In this document: piece by piece, positions 1-13,544 of the stretch | Layout: every line of letters starts with the position of its first letter | How positions within the stretch are numbered: the first letter of the stretch is position 1 | Assembly: GCF_020536995.1 (NCBI RefSeq) | Contig: NC_068359.1 | Span: forward strand, 70,879,658 to 70,943,657 | Direction: 5' to 3' | Source: Dreissena polymorpha | Lineage: Eukaryota > Mollusca > Bivalvia > Myida > Dreissenidae | Length of the DNA: 64,000 bases | Notes under the pieces: model-generated | Databases searched by the model: none | Told to the model about the DNA's origin: nothing | What the model saw: only the letters and a program-made list of their open reading frames with translations | Made by a program: the position numbers and the translations under genes

Positions 1-1981
1 AACGCTCTTGACACCGTTACCGGAGCGGAACTAGTTCTTGGTGTATTTTGGATAACGCTCCCACAAAGGGGATCGACCCGAGACCATTCGGTCGTTAGAA
101 TGTTTTATATCCACGGCGACCTTACGGCATATTGGATATACTTATCATGCACTAACCTAACATCTGTGATAATTGTAAAACAACATAATTATAAGTTGTT
201 CCAATACACAATGAGGTTCAAATTCACTGCAACAGATAGGTCTATAATATTATATTTTTATTTACTCTGCGCGTAAGCCTGAACAAAATGATTTTTTTTT
301 CGAAAATGTCATGCAAACTAACAATTTTACCTATTTCAGGCATACAACAACAATACACTATGTCCAATGTATCCAATCCAATGCTTAAATGTAACATGAC
401 CCGCTGTAATACATCACCACTTTGACATTACGGAAATGGATGACATGTTTGCAAGTATTCTATATCGTAAAAGTAATTCAACGTTTATATATATCGACAA
501 TTCTTGAACTCAAACAGGTGTGTCGCTACGAGCTTAAACGGTCGCTTTATTACGGAAATGTAATATACATTAGCGGTTCCTTCATCGCTTCATTAATGTC
601 AACCCTCCGCATTGACATTAAATCGCTACAATTGAGTATGACCTGATTTTCTTATTGTATCGTATAACAAATCTCCGATTAAATTATGTGCGGGATAGGA
701 GCATTCCCTTTACTAACTAACCCTTCTGTAACGAGATGTCATGATTAACCAAATGTCGTTGAAATTGATCTTTCAGTGCGGATTTATGTGCGGCCATTCT
801 TGTTTCTAAAACAGCAACATAAAATATAAGCATAATCCAGTTCATATTACCTCTTGATTTTTTCGTAATTACTTAATATTACAATTTAAACGAATGCTTC
901 TTGTTCCGCTATAAACGTCATCGCTTTCCGGTTATGCGTGTGCAATTTACAGACACTTGACCGTAACTATTTTACCCTCCCTTGTGAAACCACTTCTAAA
1001 ATCAATTTTCATGATTCTCACGCGAACGAATCTTGAGAATTACAACTTGTTTGAACGGTTTATAATATGTTTCCAAGAAAACAATTTTGATCATTTGAGG
1101 TTTATTATGGAATTTGTCATATAGATGTGTCATGTCCAGAAATTTATTTTAAATTGAGACATATCTCTCATAAGGTTTGAAAGAAAGAACGCATGTTCTG
1201 GTTCCATTGTGACATAAGCTCAAAGCGGATGAAAACGTTTAAGTCTTTAATACAACGTCGCACATCGTTTTGGTCTATTGACTAAAATTTGTCAAAAGGA
1301 GTGAAATTAAATTTCTTCGATTTTTGCGACTTTTAAACACGCGTTTTTTTACAAGTTGACATACTTGTTACAATATTGTTACATGTATACGTTCTATATG
1401 CCTGAATCGCAAATTGTATGACATAGGTGTTGTTGATGTTTTGTTTGAAAGAAGTAAGCATAATGTTCGAAACCACTTCCGAAGACCCGTTGTTTACAAA
1501 GTAAGTGTTTGTCAGTACACTCAGTTCTTAGTGTGATCTATTTTAGAGGCTCGGTATTAATATCCGTGCCCCGACAGAGGATTCATTATCAGCTACTATG
1601 TTTGATAAGTTAGCTTTACAAAACAAATATATTTTTTAGAATTTATACAATAATATATTATTACATGTACATTAACCAGGTGTATCGAATTCGACTATTT
1701 AAACATCGCTAATTGATTCATTCTATTCGCAAACACAAATGATTGTTTATGTTTAAAGTTAGAATACCGTCCGAGTATTTTGAATTAAGTGGTAAGAATT
1801 TTTTGTCTTCATATACAATAAGGGCGTTCTGTCCATAAGTTATTCAGTTATTAATATTTATTCATGTATTTTGCTTCGCTTTCATTGATGCACGTATGAA
1901 ATGCATATTCACATATTTTGTATTGGTATATATACACTAATATCACGGATTAAGCATCCTTCACACCAAATGTCCTGTAGG

Positions 1982-1983
<2 letters not shown>
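1..1983. other. Non-coding stretch, nothing recognised
   Basis: AT-rich sequence with no open frame longer than about 75 codons that looks coding, no RNA gene, and no repeat structure that I can define by eye. Confidence 0.5.

Positions 1984-2051
<68 letters not shown>
1984..2051. repeat. (TA)n microsatellite
   Basis: About 34 uninterrupted TA units, seen directly. Confidence 0.97.
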
Positions 2052-2055
<4 letters not shown>

Positions 2056-2958
2056 ATGTATTGTCCTCTAGATCACTGCATAACTTGTCTGGAATCAATC
2101 GGACATTGTATCACTCATTCTCAATATAAACATTTCATTTGAAAGTAATGGACAGCACTGAACTTACCTTTCGTTTCTTTACAAATAAACGGAGCCGAGC
2201 CTGTAACAATTTAACCGAGTATCGACCTTAAAGTGGGTATGCAAGATTTTGTCAAATATTTATGAATTTATATAAAATGTGTTAAATACTTTTTATACAT
2301 ATATTTCAATATAGATGAAAATAAAAGTTAAGAAGAACATATGTCGAAAAATGTGAAATAAGCCAGATATTTAATTGTGAAATCGAAAATGTCTGTACAG
2401 TCGAATTCGCCGGCATATATACCATTCAAGTACGATGTGAATCTAAATTGAGTTTTAGGGATCATTTTACTTTCCTGCATAATATATATTCATACGACAC
2501 ACGAACACTAACTCCGATCCTGATTAATAGACGAATGAATTGGTTATTGTAGGACAATATGAACAAAATATTTGCGTCACAGTCGGCTCGGGGCGCTAAT
2601 TTGTCTTTGCTGCATTTTATGAATTTCGTCTTCAATGTATACTTTTTCTTGACTATTTTGTGTTACTGTAACATATTTGTTATCAATATATTACAATTTA
2701 CAACATATTCAAATCGTGCATAACCACTTTAATGCATGTTTTTTCCGTGTTGTGTACATTAATGAATAACCACGACAGCTGTACATGCAAACAATAAATT
2801 GCGCTAAAATTCGTTCAATTTTAGACACGTAGGTAAACAACAATCATGAATGTAAAACATGCTTTGTATCAAAATTCTAGAACAAATACACTTTATATAT
2901 ATACGTATACACATCGTTGCGAAATTATCGACCGAATGTCCTTGTATGCGTTTTAGTA
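2052..2958. other. Non-coding stretch, nothing recognised
   Basis: AT-rich, no supported gene or repeat. Confidence 0.5.
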
Positions 2959-3104
2959 TATGAATCGTTTTCTGAGAAAACTGGGCATAATGCATGTGCG
3001 TAAAGTGTCGTCCCAGATTAGCCCTTGCATACTGCACAGGCTAATCGTGGACGACACTTTACGCACAAGCATTTTGCCCAGTTTTCTCAGAACGCGGCTC
3101 ATAT
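2959..3104. mobile_element. Hairpin MITE, 'GTCGTCCCAGATTAG' family, copy 1
   Basis: Near-perfect palindrome. The left arm reads TTCTGAGAAAACTGGGCA then GTGTCGTCCCAGATTAG, and the right arm is its reverse complement ending TGCCCAGTTTTCTCAGAA. The two arms meet around a short CTTGCATACTG-type loop. The outermost bases (TATGA.. and ..TCATA) also pair. Other copies lie at 9211-9386 and 10578-10842, with a degenerate one near 50.83-51.07 kb. There is no coding capacity, so this is a non-autonomous foldback/MITE. The family is, from memory, abundant in dreissenid mussels. Short open frames across it on both strands are by-products of the palindrome. Confidence 0.85.
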
Positions 3105-3432
3105 TGTTAAAACGGCCCCAATAATAATTGACGCCGCCACTGCAGCTTTGATATGGGTCTTCTGTTTAGTTAGGGCGATTATGTTCTCCCTATCATTTCC
3201 TGAAATATAATTTCCTAGAAAGAAGCTACATTTTTTATGTTTAGACTCATGACGAATGTTGCGTAATTGTTTGGTATCCAAGAAGTAACAGCGTAATGCG
3301 AAAGTAAATTGCTTAGTTGCCATAGAAAGAGGATCAGTGGATTACAAAAGGCTTAGAGTTTCACACTTGTATTTTGGTACGATATTTCGTATAAAATCCA
3401 GAGCATATATTAGTATATTTGTATATATAAAT

Positions 3433-3457
3433 ACACACACACACACACACACACACA
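3433..3457. repeat. (AC)n microsatellite
   Basis: About 12 AC units. Confidence 0.95.
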
Positions 3458-6400
3458 TATTTTTTTTCTTTATGACATGCTTGTTATACAATTAAAAAGG
3501 CAATTCAGGCTTTACTACGCATGGGCTTAATTTATATATTATCTATATCTATATAATAATATGACAATGAGTTCATTCAGATAATTTGCAGTTCCACACT
3601 TCGTTTAGGTAACAGCACACCATTGAATTGGTGGCAAGACAAAGGAGATTATAAATTATTAAAATCACAATCCTGTAAATGATAAAAATGTCATGAACGA
3701 CGAAAGTACGTTTTGTCTGACTGCACGTTACAAAGCCATAAATATGTGTGTTTGGTAATGATCAGCTAATACGACTTAACACAATTTTATTTATATCTGA
3801 CACTAAATGACTTGCTGTGTTAGGAAAACTTCTTCCATTATGTCCCATTGAAAAATATTAATTTGAGTAAAATCTTTTAAATCGTGTTGCTTTTTGAAAA
3901 ATGAGGATTTCAAATAACCCTCATGGAAAACATTATATAAGAAACAGGCAGAACAATATTATTCACAAATAGCAGCGAACAATAGATATCGGTAAATGTA
4001 TGTATGATCATCAAATAAAAAAAAGTTAAAACAATAAACCATCTGCAACGCTTTTCATTGTTTATAAGGGCAGTACACCTTTCACAATAAATGTGTATAT
4101 AAATGCGTTACCAATTGCTAAATTATATAAGTTTTCGCGAGGTAGCGCATGTCATTATGCTTCCAAATGTCAAGACGAACATTAGGGTAATTCATGGTAT
4201 AGCCACGTTAGAAGTTGTTTTATCTGATAATTAGAAATAATTGGAGATTAATTTCAACTTGTGATCTGTGTAAGTGACAATGTCGGTAGCCGATTACCAT
4301 CAGTGATGTTAACATGTTCGCACTAAGTCTAATCAAGTTTTAAACTCGTTTACTCGCTTCTTGGACGTATTCCTTGTACTTATCTCAGTTATTTCCGTCA
4401 CAAATGAACGCAAATCATGTACTTCAACATGCCTGGAAATATCCTTATATGGGCTATTTCAAAACGTATGTGAAGGTGTTAGTTTTCTCAATTACGATGT
4501 AACCAAGTACAAAGCAGTCAATTATTTGATGTTATCGCATGTTTAAAAGCTGTACATAAACTATTCGACTAAAGAAATGTTTGGGGAAAAAGCCATGCAT
4601 ACCTTTATCACTTCATTCTATAATATAATTAATAGTTTGTAATGTCGCTTTATCTTTTAATCCTTAACAAGCCTAAAATAGTCGAGCTCTTCAACGAGAT
4701 TTGACCTTTACTTCTGTATCTATATCAATAGTTCGTATGCGCATAACGGAAATTCATACGCATTTCAATCACAAAGATTTTCCATATATGGTTATATTTA
4801 AGCTCGCGGTAAGTTTGTTAGGTTTCTTTAAAATTAATATTTTTTTATGTATCGTTTATTAAAAAAGAGACTAACTGGTAAAGCCAACATTTAATAGGAC
4901 CTGGAGAAACATTATGTTTTTGAGGATTAAACAATGTTTTAGCGTCTTTATGCCACTGTAGAACGGATTTATAATCTAAAGAGTTGGATTCAAAAAGATG
5001 TTCAATTGAGATATTATGTCTTTGATTGAGATTTCTGTGATTTTCGTGTTCATGAATTTTATTTTAAGCCAACTACCCATTATTCTCATAGTATCGGTCC
5101 TCCTCTAAGTATCGTGACTGTAACGAACAACCCTCAAGAAGTGCTGGAAAGTTAATGTTTGAAGTTTGAATTCTTGTTTTGGTTTCTCATGACAATTGCG
5201 ACGGTCGTTCTCGTGATTCCCGGTGTTCATTGGAAAGTAGGTTCTGTTTACTCCAGGGTGATGTTTCGTTGTTTTTTTAATAACGAAACACACAATTGTG
5301 TTATTTTGTTTTTGGGTAAATAGTAGCCTAATCAAATGTTTATATGCCGCTTTTAACAACATGAGCAAGAGTTTCGTTCTTCCATAAAAATACTATTTCT
5401 AGAACAAGCACATGCGCATACTAATAAATCTTAGCAACCAATCAAAAGAGCATAAAATTATGAGAACCATTGTACATGATACAGATTACTACAGGGTGCT
5501 TAGTCTAGCCAGTATTATGTCAAAATAATGACGATTTAAATGCAGTTTTCGTTGTTATGTGTAAGAATACACCGTTAGCTATAGATTGTCATATAACACA
5601 TGCGTGTTTTTGTATTTGTTCTATTCCAAATTTTGTATGTATTTATTAAGAGGACCGATGCTACGGAAAGACATGCTATTCAAACACGAATATAACTTTA
5701 TTCCGTTGTAACATTTTGAAAACACAGGCAACACCTGTATTGTCTTTAGACAATTATCACGAAAAAAACAAGTCTGGGTAGTTGAGGAAATTTATTTATG
5801 TCGTAAACTTTCCTCTCAAATTAATATGAATATGCAATTAAATGCATACATATGCCCGAGCTCTATTCTATATTGGTTATTTTTGTAATGTAACTTATTT
5901 TGATAATCATTTAGAAAATTCAATTGAATAAAAATAATATGGTCGTACAATAAATAATTGCCTCAGTGGATTTAGCACAACTGATCGAAAACTAAAATTG
6001 GAACCCCAGCATAGTTTATGGGTGACCATAAACATATGGTCGGTTGGGTTAGAGAAAGCAAACGACTTTATAATGTCTTACTTTCATTTGCCATCCTATT
6101 GATTATTTATTGATTGTGTGCATGCATGTATGAGTGAGAATGTATCACTTTGCATGTATTTTTCAACGATAATAATCTCACCTATTCGGTTTTTTATAAA
6201 GTCACACAGTCAGTTACTTTTTTTTCAAATCATTAAAAGCATCAGCAACCAATAACGTGTTTAATGCTTATTAAAATGTATTATACATAAAATATGTTGT
6301 ATTCGTGTATTTTGGTATATATTTTAATTATGTATTTACTGATTTACAAAGAAACAGCACAACACTGCAAACGCACGATAACTCAGTTGTTTTATCATGA

Positions 6401-7110
6401 TAATCATCTATTTTAGTGTTTTGTGGATGTAGGTTTGATACATGTAACAGTTGTCTAACCGGGACAAATTTTAAAATTCAACATCATTTAGCAATACATG
6501 TATCGTTATGACAGAATATTAAAACAACATAAGACAAAGAAAAGGAATAGATTGTTACGAGTTGTGAAGCGTTGATAACAAACCTTAACCAATAAAAAAC
6601 AAGGCTCAATGGAGTATTTATCCGAAAAAAAAATCAGAAATCATATGCAAAGGAGATTAAAGCTTACAGCCAAATTAATCTTTTATTGTACAAGTGATTA
6701 GAGCGGCGGAAAACAAATACAATCCAACTGCTGTTGAACAATATAATTGAATCACATAATCACATAATTTAACACATAGGGTTTTACGTAAATTGCAATT
6801 TATTTTGATTTATTTATCCTTATCGAAATATAAACAAAGGGCAGTACTGACCTATTGATCCCAACGTAAAATATTATTCAAAAAGTAATCAAGGTACGAA
6901 AATACATGTTAACTTCCTCTGTTATGTCGTCGATAAAAAAGACGGAGCCAAAAGCTTCTTACTCGGCGTCTATACGAACAACATACGCCGCGTCCATCAT
7001 GGTTTCGATGTCACTATGACTGCTACTTACGTCTCGTAAACTTACGAGAGAATTCTACGATATTGTAAGTTACATTGAAACGCAAAATGGTAAGGTGCGA
7101 TAATTGCAAC
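3458..7110. other. Non-coding stretch, nothing recognised
   Basis: AT-rich. Short open frames here lack any recognisable domain, hydrophobic pattern or splice context. Confidence 0.5.
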
Positions 7111-7120
7111 TGGTTTACGA

Positions 7121-7160
7121 GTCGTAACATACTTACGAGAGTCGTAACATACTTACGAGA
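7121..7160. repeat. 20-bp tandem repeat, two units
   Basis: GTCGTAACATACTTACGAGA occurs twice head to tail. A related inverted motif (CTCGTAAACTTACGAGAG) lies about 90 bp upstream. This may be the inner part of a small foldback repeat whose ends I could not define. Confidence 0.8.
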
Positions 7161-8128
7161 GCTTCTTGAAACGGTCCCCGGTCTATTTCCTTACGTCAAT
7201 AACAATTTCAGATGTAAACGAATTTTATTGTAAACCAGGAAAAATGATACATTTATATTGCTGGCCCGCAAAATATTAGGTAAATGTTCAATTAAATATT
7301 GCGAACTGTCATTATTAAACAAATACCCAAACTTTTTGTTATTGTTGTTGTTTTGTGTGAAAGTCGTATTTAGACAGTATATAGCATTTACAATTTGTAA
7401 TCCCCTGGTCCAGTTATGAATGTGTGTTCATTTATGTAATCTCGTTTAACAGGTCTACGAGTGGGGAAATAACGTGTTTTGTGTTCGTAGTATTTCATTA
7501 TATTATGTAGACGTTTTATATATAATATCCTAAGTCCATAAAAAGCATGCCAACACATAAAAGATAAATACACCAATACACATAATAAACGACCTTAACG
7601 TGGAAAAAACACGTAGGATTTACAATTTCAACTATGTCAATTCCATAGTTAAGTGATACATAGGTTATGTATTAGCGAATACATCCAATATGATGAAGTA
7701 CGACATTTGGTTAAGGTTATATTATTAGATGCATCGTTCATACGACATGTAATCCAGCAATCTGTGTTATGAAAAATGTGTGATTATTTAATATAGACTG
7801 TAATGCTGCACAAACAACACGACCTGGCGACAAAGTATGACAAACCATTTTTACGAAATCATGTTTACGACTTCATTTTTACAATAATGTTGTTTACTGT
7901 TGCTGTTATTTTCCCATGTTTTAAACCCTATTGTATAAGATTCAAGCAATTATAAATTAATATTTGTAAATATGTTGTTTATTTAAATCAACATGTTACA
8001 TAGCTCAATAACTGCTAAAAGTGTTTTGCATCTTGCAAAATCCAATTAACACGAGCAATTATGTATGTATGTTATTGTCATGCTTGGTCTTCTTGTCTTA
8101 ACGTATTACTGGTAGTATTTCAATATAG

Positions 8129-8132
<4 letters not shown>
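7161..8132. other. Non-coding stretch, nothing recognised
   Basis: AT-rich, no supported gene or repeat. Confidence 0.5.

Positions 8133-8212
<80 letters not shown>
8133..8212. repeat. (TA)n microsatellite
   Basis: About 40 AT/TA units, uninterrupted. Confidence 0.97.
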
Positions 8213-8213
<1 letters not shown>

Positions 8214-9210
8214 CCAACTCGTGCTTCGTCGATGGCGGTAATTAAATATTTGTTTTTATGCTTGTTTTTATTTATTTTGTTCGGCAATTGTGTTTTTTGC
8301 CATACATGTAAACATGAAGGACCGCATGCTATTTTAAGTATTCTATTCTTCTGGTAAAGCTAAAGTTTCCACCAAACTGAATACAAATTGATAAAAAATA
8401 CATCAAATAATTATTGGAAAGGAAAGCAAATTCAATATGAACATTTACTCCAGCTAGGCATGCAGTTGATTAACCGCACATATGTTAAATGAGATAAAAT
8501 ATCTCATTGAGAATGGAAGTTATTTCATATATTATTTAGCTATTGATATAAGGTTGATGGCGGTTTGTAACACGACCAATATGAAACACTTTTTTACGTG
8601 TCTCTATTTTGACCTATTTTATTAACTTATTTAGCCTATCACCAATACAAAAGCCAACGAGGTTTTCGGTGAGAAATTGTTATATCTGTCTTATATCACA
8701 TCTTACATCAAAATGTACGACATTTGCACTTGTATGCATCGTTCCTTATAATAACGTTATGCATATTCAAATTTCATCAACTCGTCCTTACCGGAAAATA
8801 AAGCTTCTCGGCAAGGTCTGTGTTGTTGCTAATAAAGCTTTATTTTCTACCTCTGCGAAAGTTCGTTCGAGGTAGACATGATTTTACGCAGATAAGAATA
8901 CAAATTATACTTCACGTTTATTGTGTATTAATCGATATAACATGAAACGTACAAAAGTAATCAACCTCATTCGCTCTCTGCGTAATATAGCTTCAATAAC
9001 TCGTTGTTCGACAAATCGCTGTCCATCAACAAATAAACGAAATATCAATAGCTAAGTGTGCAGTTAGCAAAACAAAATTTATTACTTGTATAACATCTAA
9101 AACAAGTTTGTATGAATAGTATATAATATAATTTTTTTATTCATGGGTGATATCCTTGTCCCTTTTCGTGCGGTCTCTTGTGTATGACTTCTATAACGGA
9201 CAGGCATATA
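8213..9210. other. Non-coding stretch, nothing recognised
   Basis: AT-rich, no supported gene or repeat. Confidence 0.5.
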
Positions 9211-9386
9211 TATGAGCCTTGTTCTCCCAGAGTGTTGTCCCAGATAAGCCTGTGCAGTCCGCATACAGTCCGCATACAAGAGAAAAGTGTCGTCCCTGAT
9301 TAGCCTGTGCGAACTGCACAGGCTAATCTGGGACGACACTTTACGCACATGCATTATGCCCAGTTTTCTTAGAGCACGACTCATAT
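9211..9386. mobile_element. Hairpin MITE, 'GTCGTCCCAGATTAG' family, copy 2
   Basis: Same family as the element at 2959-3104. The outer ends TATGAGCC..GTTCT and AGAGCACGACTCATA pair. The right half holds CTGGGACGACACTTTACGC followed by GCATTATGCCCAGTTTTCT, and the left half is more diverged. The middle contains a second internal hairpin (CCTGTGCGAACTGCACAGG) and a short duplicated CAGTCCGCATA. Confidence 0.8.
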
Positions 9387-10577
9387 TATGTCTTTCTTAC
9401 TTCCAGCGTACAATGTGCATTATTGTAATATGCTAATATGAGCATTAATGAATAACCCTCAATTAATCTACTGTCGATTACGCTCAACTTGTATACGGGA
9501 ATTAAGTTTTGCACAGCTTAATAAATGTAAAAGCTCCCGATAATTCTTGGCGAGCTAAACCATAAAAATGTCCTTGGTATATGATATATTGAACGAAATT
9601 GTTGGAAACTAACAAAGGAATTGTCTAGAATTATTTTGTTTTCAACAAAACAATATGTAAATGAAAAACAAATAGCTCCGCCAAGGTTTGTATATCGTTC
9701 ATCAATCAGCACACATAAAAGTACTGCCGTTTAACAGTCGTTAGACATGAAGATCTTAGAAAAGTTATGAGTTGTGTAAACATGTAAATGTTTGCCTTAT
9801 TTTCAAATATCATCAATGCGAACGGTTCACGCATATTTGCGCAAAATGATAATTACTATAGCCGTCTATACAAGGGTATGGGATATATGTCTCAATATAC
9901 ATAAGCAAATCGAGCTGTATACGCCAAATAAAAATGCTACTCGTATTGCAGAGTTTACTGAGGATTGATTTCGTCGTGACTTTGACTATTTAATATATAC
10001 AGATTTATTATTCTTTATATAAGTTTCTTATAAAATTGAGGCCCATTACCATTGTTCACATAACAATTCCTGTATGTGTCGTTATTAAACCAACAAATTA
10101 GTTTCATTATATATTTTGTTTTAATTTGATGTACATAGCAAGTCTATTATTTTAATAATTTCGATAAACCTCGATGTCTTGTTAATTTCGATTTGTTTAA
10201 TGATACACACCACTTAATGGAGTGATCGGAAATCATTTACATTAACGCTTGATATGTGCGATGACAAATAATGCTGAACTTAAGTCGCGGAAGATGTTGA
10301 CATTTAAGCTTGATTACTTTATGCCCTTTAATATTTTTTTTTAAATCACACATTGATAACTTTGGAGACAAATCCGTTTTCGAATGACACAATATATGTT
10401 GTGAAAAACAATTATATTTTAAGTTTTTTTTTGTTACGAGTTTATTGAGCTTTATTTACCGTCTAATTACCATGGCACAGTCTTATCAAACGTGATGAAC
10501 TATATTGGTCATATTGTACAATTTATACAGACAGGTCTAATGTCCCATAACTCATGAGATAGATCCTTTAATAATAT
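9387..10577. other. Non-coding stretch, nothing recognised
   Basis: AT-rich, no supported gene or repeat. Confidence 0.5.
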
Positions 10578-10842
10578 TTGTGTCGTGTTCTGAGAAAACT
10601 GGGCATAATGCATGTGTGTAAAATGTCGTCCCAGATTAGCCTGTGCAGTCCGCACAGGCTTATCAGGGACGACACTTTCCGCCCATTTTGGATTTTTGCT
10701 CAGAAGATACGTCATTTTAACGAAAAATGTCATACAAGCGGAAAGTGTCGTCCCTGATTATTATGTGCGGATTTCACAGGCTAATCTGGGACGGCACTTT
10801 ACGCACATGCATTATGCCCAAGTTTCTCAGAACACGACACAA
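10578..10842. mobile_element. Hairpin MITE, 'GTCGTCCCAGATTAG' family, copy 3 (longer form)
   Basis: The longest copy in the window, 265 bp. The ends TTGTGTCGTGTTCTGAG and CTCAGAACACGACACAA are exact reverse complements. Each arm itself contains a smaller hairpin (CCTGTGCAGTCCGCACAGG on the left), and the centre holds a third inverted pair (CGGAAAGTGTCGTCCCTGAT and its complement). The nested palindromes mean that both strands show overlapping spurious open frames. Confidence 0.88.
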
Positions 10843-10889
10843 TTGATATAAAAGCACAAACATGATGATACAGTATCAAAATGAATTCC

Positions 10890-11119
10890 TTAACCCATTT
10901 ATGCCTGGTGGACTCTCCCATCCTTCTAAATTGGATCAATTTATATTCAAAATTAGGTATGTATAGTATATGTATTTCTATATTTAGAATATTACTTACA
11001 GAAATTCCTTCAAGCAAATCGCGTAGACCCTGATGAGACGCCTCACCATGCGGCGTCTCATCTGGGTGTACGCTGTTTGCCAATGCCTTTTTTCTAGACG
11101 CTAGGCATAAATGGATTAA
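10890..11119 (-). mobile_element. TTAA-ended 230-bp MITE, copy A
   Basis: Terminal inverted repeats TTAACCCATTTATGCC and GGCATAAATGGATTAA, 15 of 16 matching, beginning and ending in TTAA. Near one end is a strong internal hairpin (GAGACGCCTC..GCGGCGTCTC). An equally long copy in opposite orientation lies at 13315-13544. TTAA target duplications are typical of piggyBac- and Kolobok-type elements. No coding capacity. Frames reading 'SVHPDETPH' through it are not a gene. Confidence 0.88.
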
Positions 11120-11307
11120 TGCAAACTGACAGTGTTTTACTTGTACTTAACTGACGATACAAATTAATGCATGACGATAATGTAAGTTTATAGTGCGTTC
11201 GTTCATGTAATTATGAACAATACTAATTTTAATCAAGATTACACAAATACAAAAAAAAATTCCTTAATTAATTTCAACTTATTTAATACAATACACAAAT
11301 TTGTATT

Positions 11308-11823
11308 TTAAAGGTGCCTTTTCACAGATTTTGGCATTTTTTAACTTATTCATTAAATGCTTTATATCGATAAATGTAAACATTGGATCGTAAAAGCTCC
11401 AGTAAAAATCAAGAATAAAATTAAAAAAAGGAAAAGAACATTGCCCGGACCAGGTTTCGAACCAGTGACCCCTGGAGTCCTGCCAGAGTCCTGAAGTAAA
11501 AACGCTTTTGCCTACTGAGCTATTCCGCCGAGTACACAATCTTGACGTATGTTATACCTTATATAAGCAATCTTCGTAGTTTCACAAAATTTAACGACAA
11601 AAACAGAACTTTCCAAATTATTCAATCGTTTCGCGTTGCAACGCTTTATAATTTTTAGGTTTTAAAATCGTCAAAAGATGCATATAATGGCTATATTAGA
11701 CCATGGTAAATGTTCAGTATTACTGTTTCCTCACAAATATCATAACTAAAACGAAAATTTGCGAATCTGAAACAACTTTTTTCAATTTTGTCAATTTACC
11801 AAAGCGTGAAAAGAACCCTTTAA
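11308..11823. mobile_element. TTAA MITE with an internal tRNA-like module, copy 1
   Basis: Flanked by TTAA on both sides. Ends AGGTGCCTTTTCAC and GTGAAAAGAACCCT are inverted repeats. At 11443-11530 on the - strand lies a tRNA-like segment with an A box (TAGCTCAGTAGG, exact match to TRGCNNAGYNGG) and a B box (GGTTCGAAACC) about 55 bp apart. Closely similar copies are at 23141-23659 and 25381-25896. The ends look like a DNA-transposon MITE while the interior looks like a tRNA-derived SINE promoter. The acceptor-stem halves do not pair well, so this is not a functional tRNA. Confidence 0.88.
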
Positions 11824-13314
11824 GGTGACATAAAGCTAGAGTTAATGGTTTTTAATTTGACCTCGGTTAATTAAATTTTTATTCAATCAATTTTGTTGAT
11901 ACCGTGTTACATATTATGGGCGACTTTATATGTTATGACACAAGAACCAGCGAACGTCTAGACCGGCCTGCGCATCCAAGCAATCTGGTCAAAAGTTTTA
12001 GTCTCCGCAAATAAGACACCGAAACAGTGCGTTATTTTGTAGCGAACAACTATTTAAACGGTTATTGTTTCCATGGTAACCTATGTACACATACTGAATG
12101 ACAAATTTGAAAATTAACATAAGAAACATGAATGTTTTCAATCGTATACGTATTTGTAAAGAACCGTTGTACATATGTACGTGCTTACTTTTAAATGTAA
12201 TTTATTACGATAACTGCCAAAACTTCAATACATGCAACAATTACAATTGTAAACTGCGCTTTATCCCTAAGGAAACTCTCACCTAAGAATGCACAATAAA
12301 TAGCTCGACGAGTCAACCGTTTGCATATGTGAAATATCGACTTGCATTGTACAGATAGCATTTTATCCATGGCGAATGTTGATAATGTATAGATTCGATA
12401 TGTACAATGTATTGCTAAGTAATGAGATTATTTTTTTCATTTGTATATGATAAAATCTTGTTGTTAAGAGGAATTTAAAACAGAAATTAATGGAATTATA
12501 TAAACATCGTCAATCAACATCAATAAAGATGTTAAGGTTACGCAAAGGTTTTCACCTAATTGATTAAAGCATTGCGATGCTATTGTTTTAACGAGATTAT
12601 AAACAGCGATATGAAGGATATTGGAAGGGTATGTTTAAAAACGTTTGAATAATGAGTATGAAATTTAGATTAATAATCGATATAAAACGGCGTTAATAGT
12701 ACTTGTTTAAACATTAAGATGGCAAGATATTAACCTTGTCATGAATTACAACCTTGTCATAAATTACGTGTAATATCGCCTTCTCCTGTACATTCTCGTC
12801 ATCCCGAAAGGTTTCCGAGTCCGTAAAAGAACGCTAATTTTGTCAAAATCAAACCAATATAGCGCTTTTAATAGAAAACTAAATTGATTGAATGGCTTTG
12901 ATGTGTAGCTGTAGAGAATACACGTGTATATCGAACGGTTCCCAGATCCATCAGACTGTACAACTTGTTTTTATTATAATTATGTTTCGATATTATAACT
13001 TAAGAATCGTCTTGCCAAAATCGGACGTTTTTTTATAACTTTTGTCCCGTTTCCTTGTTTTCAGCTGATTTAGAGACAATCGTGACTTACACAACCCCAT
13101 AAAGGCCATATAGCTTTATAGAGCTTAAGTGGTATTTCCATAGCCAGTTTCCATTAATGGAAGTTTCTTTCATCGAAATCAAAGTAATATCCGGATAACC
13201 GTTGTATGTCTTCAACGCAAGCGACTCTGCATGGTTTCTTTTGCGACTGTTTGAAAAGAGATGCCTTCAAGCTAAAATGTTCTCATGGTGGCTTTTCCTT
13301 GCAATTTATCGGAA
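11824..13314. other. Non-coding stretch between MITEs
   Basis: AT-rich, no supported gene or repeat. Confidence 0.5.
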
Positions 13315-13544
13315 TTAACCCATTTATGATTAGCGTCTAGAAAAAAGGCCTTGACAAACAGCGTAGACCCAGATGAGACGCCGCATAATGCGGCGTCTTA
13401 TCAGGGTATGCGCTGTTTGCTTAAAGGAATATCTGTAAGAAATATTCTAAATATAGAAACACATATACTAGGCCTCCCTTATTTTGGAAATAAATTGATC
13501 CAATTTAGAGTGATGGGAGAGTCCGCTTGGCATAAATGGGTTAA
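13315..13544 (+). mobile_element. TTAA-ended 230-bp MITE, copy B
   Basis: Inverted copy of the element at 10890-11119 and the same length, 230 bp. Ends TTAACCCATTTATG and CATAAATGGGTTAA. The internal hairpin GAGACGCCGC..GCGGCGTCTT is intact. A 117-codon frame beginning inside this element is a by-product, since its first half is the translated MITE. Confidence 0.88.

Noticed and set aside
2959-10842. Palindromic repeats considered as a CRISPR-like array
   Set aside because: Animal DNA; the copies are dispersed kilobases apart, fold on themselves and have no unique equal-length spacers.
11279-11539. 86-codon open frame, - strand
   Set aside because: It is the translation of the tRNA-like module of a TTAA MITE, including the A and B boxes.
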